From Symbiodinium natans (lineage: Eukaryota > Sar > Dinophyceae > Suessiales > Symbiodiniaceae), in NCBI GenBank assembly GCA_905221605.1, contig CAJNDS010001035.1:757634-821633 (forward strand): a DNA stretch of 64,000 nt, written 5' to 3'. The position numbers and the translations under genes were made by a program. This document shows positions 59,593-64,000 of the stretch, piece by piece. How positions within the stretch are numbered: position 1 is the first letter of the stretch; each line of letters begins with the position of its first letter. Below the pieces are notes generated by a model. That model saw only the letters and a list, made by a program, of their open reading frames with translations, did not search any database and had not been told where the DNA came from.

Positions 59593-60215
59593 ATGCAAAG
59601 ATGATGGAGGAAGTGAAGATCACAAAGAAGATAACAACCGAGTATGGCGCAAACGCCCCCCCCCCCCCACACACACCCAACTAGAGTTCGCTAGACTTTC
59701 TGCAATGGAGTTACGCTTCTTTAAGGAAAGTAAGGGGCCTCCAAACAGTAAGACTGTTGCTTTGAACGACCGCTGGTCTAGGATTTAAGGGCCTCAGGTC
59801 GTTATGGTATCCATCACGACGCCCTCGCCGGTGAGGTACTCGTTCAACATGTGCTTGGGCTGGAAGAGGGCAACCGCAACCATGTGATGTTTTTGTTAGA
59901 GTGTAGGGTTTAGGGTTTAAGGTTTAGGGTTTAGGGTTTAGGGTTTAGGGCGAGACCCGTTACAAGACACTCTACAAGCCTAAAGGCCTGGTATAACACA
60001 AACGCAAATACCCCAAGATCCCCCCCCCCCCCCCCCGGCTCCCCCGACACTCTAAAACCACCCTAGAATGGAAACCCTGCAACCCTTCCTGCCCCGTTCA
60101 AGGCCCTAAAGCCCCTAAACCCCCCTCAACCCAAAACTCTCATACCCCCCCCCCCCCCGCCCTAAACCCCCAAGCCTCTAAAGGAATGGAGCGGCTCCTC
60201 TAACCAACAACGCAG

Positions 60216-60283
60216 AGTCCGTGTGGAGTTTCGACGGGGAAGTCTACTGCGCATATCAAGGGCAGAGCCGCTTGGGGACATAG
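60216..60283 (+). CDS. Exon-like island with W-S-F-D-G-E-V-Y-C-A
   Basis: CAACGCAG precedes E-S-V-W-S-F-D-G-E-V-Y-C-A-Y-Q-G-Q-S-R-L. It is homologous by motif to the 44,440 and 52,779 islands. The frame upstream (P-L-T-N-N-A) is also open. Confidence 0.4.
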
Positions 60284-60479
60284 GGTCAGGAGTTTTGTGT
60301 TTAGGGTTTAGGGTTTAGGGGTTCGAGTTTGGGGGCTAAGGTTTGGGATTTCGGGTTTCGGCTCATGGGTTTCAACCTAGGCCTAGGCTTTGGGGGGGCT
60401 GAGGTTTCGTAGTGCGCAGGGGGAGGAGCTGGGACTGCAAAGTCTGGGGGCCTTGGGACATAGGGTTAGGAGTTTAGGG

Positions 60480-60560
60480 GATTGGGAGTTGAGGAGTTTA
60501 GGAGTTGAGGAGTTTAGGGGTTGAGGAGTTTAGGGGCTCAGGGTTTGAGGTTTAGGGGCT
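60480..60560. repeat. TTTAGGAGTTGAGGAG repeat
   Basis: A 10-16 bp derivative of TTTAGGG with inserted GAG, about six units. Confidence 0.75.
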
Positions 60561-60627
60561 AAGGCTTGGGATTTCGGGTATCCGCTGTTGGGTTGCAACC
60601 TAGGCCTGGGCTTTGGGGGGCTTTTCG

Positions 60628-60800
60628 CAGGCAACGCCCTCTCGCGCCAAGTCGTCCAGGTCTTCCCGGCAGGCCCGGCGGCAGAATTCCTTCACCGGCC
60701 TACCTTCTTGGGGTTCCCTAAACCCGAGCTCCCGGCCGTAAATCCGGCAGAATTAAGAGCTGCTGCCGTAGTTCTTAAGAAGCTTTGCATAGGGCGTTAG
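60628..60800 (+). CDS. Exon-like frame after TTTTCGCAG
   Basis: G-N-A-L-S-R-Q-V-V-Q-V-F-P-A-G-P-A-A-E-F, then GFPKPELPAVNPAEL and RAAAVVLKKLC, with TAG at 60,798-60,800. It could be a terminal exon. GGCGGCAGAATTCC inside it recurs at 62,411. No family recognised. Confidence 0.35.
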
Positions 60801-61014
60801 GGGTTTGGGGTTTAGGTTAAGGGCTTGGGGCCTAGGGCTTTGGGTTTAGGGTTTAGGATTTAGGGTCTAGGGTTTAGGGTTTAGGGTTTCGTTGTATGCA
60901 TCAGGGCTTGCAGGCTAGGCTAGGGCTCGCAGCCGCAAACCACGCAGAGAACCCTCAACCGGAGAGGCCAAGCCAGGGCAAGCCCACAAAGCCCTTATGT
61001 GAAATGAAGCAAAA

Positions 61015-61115
61015 GGGTTTAGGGTTTGGGGGTTTAGGGTTTAGGGTTTAGGGTTTAGGGTTTAGGGTTTAGGGTTTAGGGTTTAGGGTTTAGGGTTTAG
61101 GGTTTGGGGCTTAGG
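61015..61115. repeat. Long clean TTTAGGG array
   Basis: About 13 units. Confidence 0.95.
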
Positions 61116-61206
61116 GCTTCGGGCACCCTTAAGCCTAAACACGTCCAACATCCAGAGAGAGTTTCTCATGTAGGACTAGGGAGTCGACGCTCGAACCCAT
61201 TGTGGG

Positions 61207-61278
61207 GGTTTAGGGTTTAGGGTTTAGGTTTTAGGGTTTAGGGTTTAGGGTTTAGGGTTTAGGGTTAGGGTTTAGGGA
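61207..61278. repeat. TTTAGGG array
   Basis: Ten units, one of 6 bp. Confidence 0.94.
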
Positions 61279-61423
61279 GGGCTCGGCGAGGGTAGTTCAA
61301 GGGTTCTTTCAAAAGACACGAACAGAGCCTGGTCGGCCTTGTCGTACGAGCCCCTAATGAGGCTTCTCTTGGGTCGCCGCAAATGAGAGACGTTACCAGC
61401 CGATGCTTTTCGGTTTAAAGGAT

Positions 61424-61532
61424 TGTGATGCCCTCGTAGCCCTAAACCCCAAACCCTAAACCCTAAACCCTAAACCCCAAACCCTAAACCCTAAACCCTA
61501 GACCCTACACCCACCCTGTGATGCCCTCGTAG
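61424..61532. repeat. CCCTAAA array flanked by an exact 16-bp direct repeat
   Basis: TGTGATGCCCTCGTAG stands at 61,424-61,439 and again at 61,517-61,532, with 77 bp of CCCTAAA-type units between. The second copy ends in TAG directly before the exon-like frame at 61,533. It looks like an insertion with target duplication. Confidence 0.9.
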
Positions 61533-61657
61533 CAGGAGCCGACGCCTCGACTTTGGAGATCCCTGCTGTCGGGATCTTCCCCTTGGACGCCGCTCGGACG
61601 GCTGTTTCAAGCTCTTTCAACTGCGGAGCGCGCACAGATGCAAATGGCTGTACACTT
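61533..61657 (+). CDS. Exon-like island with F-N-C-G-A-R-T-D-A-N-G-C
   Basis: After CTCGTAG the frame reads A-G-A-D-A-S-T-L-E-I-P-A-V-G-I-F-P-L-D-A, then ARTAVSSSFNCGARTDANGC and T-L-L-D-P, ending CCAG with GTGGGAG beyond. It has an acceptor-like left edge, a donor-like right edge, two Cys and normal composition. It is one of the best exon candidates. Confidence 0.45.
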
Positions 61658-62506
61658 CTCGATCCAGGTGGGAGAACTCACCACTCTCCCATGTAGCCTC
61701 GCTTGGTTAAGCGCCTTCCCTGGTGCTACGAGAAGAAAATGCTGCGGCACATCAGTGGCGCAGACTTCTGAATGAAGTGTGATGCGGTAATGCTGTGAAT
61801 TGTTTTTATCATCGATGTAAAAACAATTCACGGCTGTTAGGGTTGAGAGGCGTCTTCGCCAGCTTTCACATCTAGGGATCCCTATAGCCTCGGCCTGGGG
61901 CCTTGAGCCTATCCCATCCCAAGCTCAGAAGGCTCCGAGGTTGGGGTCGTTTCAGTGACTCCGACATCTTCGGCTGCGCTAAAACCCCGACACCTCAAGC
62001 CTCTGGCATGAGCCCGGTGTAGCCCAGCCTTGCCATGAAGCAAATGCGCGGCTTTCATTTGCAAGACTTAGCAAACTTTGCAAGGGCTTCCTAGGAAGAG
62101 GCCAAACGGGTGTGGTACTTGTCAGTTGCAACGCCCTGACATTACGAGACAGCCCTGAAGCCTCTCGTGGTTTAGGAATTTTAGGGGTGAGGGAGGGCCT
62201 AGGGCTTGGGCCGAATTTGGACAGCACTACTCTCCCCGGACCACTTGAGTCCGGCCCTTTTCGGAACCCCAACAGCCCGAAACCCCGGAGCAGCCCCTGA
62301 AACCCAGTGGATCGTTTAAAGACTTAAGACGTGAAGAACAGGCTTTGTCCGCCGACGGAGCACCGCACACCCTCTGCCATAGTCTGAGCCCCGCAGAAAC
62401 TTTGAACCCAGGCGCGGCGGCAGAATTCCGAGGATGGCTTGAACTGCCTTAACGTGAGCAGTGCCTTGGCAACAGACAAATGTCGCCTCAAATCCCGAGG
62501 CTTGAC
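61658..62506. other. Stretch without a supported gene
   Basis: A minus frame at 61,607-61,831 and overlapping frames at 61,979-62,300 are unconvincing. GTGAATTGTTTTTA and TAAAAACAATTCAC form a small hairpin at 61,795-61,830. Confidence 0.45.
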
Positions 62507-62545
62507 CCTAAACCCTAAACCCTAAACCCCAAACCCCAAACCCTC
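62507..62545. repeat. Short CCCTAAA/CCCCAAA array
   Basis: Five units. Confidence 0.88.
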
Positions 62546-62814
62546 GTGGACCAAAACCCCCAACCCCGTGCTTGTGTGGGAGTCTTTGCAGACCAGGGTG
62601 CTCGTGGTGTCATGTATATATGCACCGCCGCTGTTAGGGCCCTTGAGCTATATAACCGTTTGGCATCGCAGTCTTGAAAAGGAGCGGTTCACCAATTCTC
62701 AAGTTGGTTGCCGAGCTGGCACACCTAGAGTGACCAGTCTCTCGCGAGTCGTGTCCAGGGTCTCGACCGAGCCCACTATCGACCCGGGTAGTAGTTGTAG
62801 TGTGAAGCCCCTAG

Positions 62815-63048
62815 ATGCAACTGAGCCTGCTTGCAACCTCTGCGAGGTACATTCTTCAATCCATGTCTGTGGCAGAATTGCGATTCGTGCGAAGCCATGG
62901 TGATTCGAGTACGCCTGGGTCTAAGAAGTCCGAAGCGGCCGAGCCAGAGCCATCCGATGAGGTGGAGCCCACGAAGGGTCTCCACGAACCGCACCCAAGA
63001 CGACCTCTGTTCGTGGAGCCCTTTCCGGACTTCCTCCCCTTGTCTTGA
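62815..63048 (+). CDS. Protein-like frame with an ATG start, unknown
   Basis: ATG at 62,815 opens 77 codons. After the first 18 the sequence is M-S-V-A-E-L-R-F-V-R-S-H-G-D-S-S-T-P-G-S, an acidic EAAEPEPSDEVEPTKG linker and RRPLFVEPFPDFLPLS, then TGA. An inner Met (about 62,863) may be the real start. The composition is strongly protein-like and there are no telomere-like units inside. The same frame goes on beyond the TGA (next entry). Confidence 0.42.
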   Translation: MQLSLLATSARYILQSMSVAELRFVRSHGDSSTPGSKKSEAAEPEPSDEVEPTKGLHEPHPRRPLFVEPFPDFLPLS

Positions 63049-63348
63049 GTGGGGCTTCTGCCTCGCCCGCCTGTCGGGACAAAATCTCAGGGGCTCCCGG
63101 GGGGAGCAGGCTCTTCCATCACGGCAGTGATCGACTCGCGCAACACCTCATGCAACGAAGCGGCGCTCACAGACTCACCTTCGCTTAGCATGCAAGTTGT
63201 CGCGCCCCCCCTCTTTGTCCGTGCAGGTGACCGCGGGGACCGAGTCATGCTTCGGGCTCATGGCTTATCATGGAGGGCCGCCCCCCCCGGGGTCGAAGGT
63301 ACAACGCCCATGTCTGAGCAGCCGTTGCCCCATGTAGAGCTTGGCTAG
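63049..63348 (+). CDS. Protein-like frame in phase with the preceding one, beta-rich
   Basis: Directly after the TGA, in the same frame: GLLPRPPVGTKSQGLPG, then S-S-I-T-A-V-I-D-S-R-N-T-S-C-N-E-A-A-L-T, DSPSLSMQVVAPPLFVRAGD and RGDRVMLRAHGLSW, with TAG at 63,346. The middle looks like an extracellular beta-sandwich segment. Either the TGA is a nonsense mutation or readthrough of one protein of about 175 residues, or these are two exons joined differently. Confidence 0.4.
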   Translation: MGLLPRPPVGTKSQGLPGGAGSSITAVIDSRNTSCNEAALTDSPSLSMQVVAPPLFVRAGDRGDRVMLRAHGLSWRAAPPGVEGTTPMSEQPLPHVELG

Positions 63349-63622
63349 CAGAAGCCGCACCACTTCCGAGCATGGCAATTCAGGTGGGGGCTTGAAGTTC
63401 GGAGGGCTTTAGTATCTGGGCTGCAGGGTTTGGGCCTTAATCATTAAGGTTTAGAACTTCATCAACCAATCCCTTTGTCTCACCTACATTCTAGCACCAA
63501 GCAGGAAGACAGACAGCAGGCGGGATGCTTTCAGGCGTTGGGATGGATGCTTGCACACTGCAACCCTGAGCCTTAGACCCGTCAGCCCCTCAGCTACAAA
63601 GTCTATAGAGGCCCTCGCCCTA

Positions 63623-63650
63623 TAAACCCTAAACCCTAAACCCTAAACCC
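63623..63650. repeat. Short CCCTAAA array
   Basis: Four units. Confidence 0.9.
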
Positions 63651-63715
63651 TCAACCTCCTGCCCCCGAAGACCTAGACACCCCCAAGAAGCAAGCCGAGG
63701 TCCCTTCCCGGTGGG

Positions 63716-63820
63716 GAACACCACCACCACCACAACCTTGGCAGCCTGCTTCAGCACCCCCTTTGACTGCACGGAGTACGCCAGCTCCCTGGCCTCAACC
63801 GCTTCAGAACTTTGTGGTAC
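63716..63820 (+). CDS. Exon-like island: poly-Thr then A-C-F-S-T-P-F-D-C-T
   Basis: V-G-N, then a Thr run, L-A-A-C-F-S-T-P-F-D-C-T-E-Y-A-S-S-L-A-S and T-A-S-E. It shares P-F-D-C-T with 48,937 and the Thr run with 47,754. Its right end is not clear. Confidence 0.4.
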
Positions 63821-63944
63821 TTTCCTGTAACTTTAGATCCTTACCTTTGTTGGGTTTATTGGGTTTCTTCTTAAGGCAGCTAAAAGTTTAATTCATAGCT
63901 ACCCTCCTGAGTTCAGCCAAGAGAACATCAGACGTAGATGTGTG

Positions 63945-64000
63945 GGGACACCCAACATAGACCCCAAACACTAGGATTCCAGGGAATCCTCAGGAACCCA
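63945..64000 (-). repeat. Small dispersed element, family M7, partial copy at window end
   Basis: AGACCCCAAACACTAGGATT resembles AGACCCCCAAATAGTAGGAT at 32,388. AGGATTCCAGGGAATCCT is a perfect small palindrome. Confidence 0.4.

Noticed and set aside
11110-64000. A true chromosome end
   Set aside because: Arrays are short, in both orientations and continue for 53 kb with unique DNA between; nothing is terminal.
11110-64000. CRISPR-like array, because short repeats alternate with unique spacers
   Set aside because: Repeats are telomere units of variable number and both orientations; spacers vary from 15 to 400 bp; the context is eukaryotic.
1-64000. Dinoflagellate spliced-leader genes or relict leaders (CCGTAGCCATTTTGGCTCAAG type)
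   Set aside because: Only a chance CCGTAGCC at 51,849 was noticed; the rest of the motif is absent. My scan was by eye.

Overview
The window reads as nuclear DNA of a dinoflagellate, possibly Symbiodiniaceae-like; this is an inference, with moderate confidence. The evidence is telomere-type TTTAGGG/CCCTAAA repeats spread through 53 kb, a GC-rich LINE-like element with an upstream RNase H, endonuclease and reverse transcriptase, very few long reading frames outside that element, and short exon-like islands in a sea of simple repeats. TTTAGGG telomeres also occur in plants and some algae, so the lineage call rests on the combination. No dinoflagellate spliced-leader, rRNA or convincing tRNA gene was seen.

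Region 1 (1 to about 11,109) is one long decayed non-LTR retrotransposon on the + strand, cut at its 5' side by the window edge. The first 5.9 kb encode repeated modules, each ending in L-R-[DH]-G-D-[VIF] and several followed by a hydrophobic segment. A block of about 1.7 kb (2,459-4,136) carries related modules on the minus strand. From about 5,900 one frame runs through RNase H, an AP-endonuclease-type (EEP) domain, a reverse transcriptase and a C2H2 zinc finger to 10,897. It is interrupted by one TAG inside reverse transcriptase motif A, and several frameshifts lie upstream. About 210 bp after its stop codon the DNA turns into CCCTAAA repeats.

Region 2 (11,110 to 64,000) is a mosaic of roughly a hundred short telomere-like arrays (25-200 bp, both orientations, many variant units). 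They are separated by 50-400 bp islands of three kinds. The first kind is small foldback or MITE-like elements that recur as families. The second is mini- and microsatellites, including a 21-bp repeat in alternating blocks that should fold into a cruciform (29,650-30,075). The third is exon-like islands, mostly on + between 35 and 63.8 kb. These are often preceded by a tract ending in AG, sometimes followed by GTGGG or GTAAG, and encode short Cys/Thr/Asn-rich peptides that resemble one another.

The most interesting reading is that the second half is one or more dinoflagellate genes, or their remnants, whose introns have been colonised by telomere-like arrays. Two arrays are flanked by 16-20 bp direct repeats (61,424/61,517 and 32,603/32,651), as expected if they were inserted with target duplication. 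At 61.5 kb the duplicated target ends in TAG directly before an exon-like frame, as an introner-type intron would. There is one 100-bp assembly gap (56,401-56,500).
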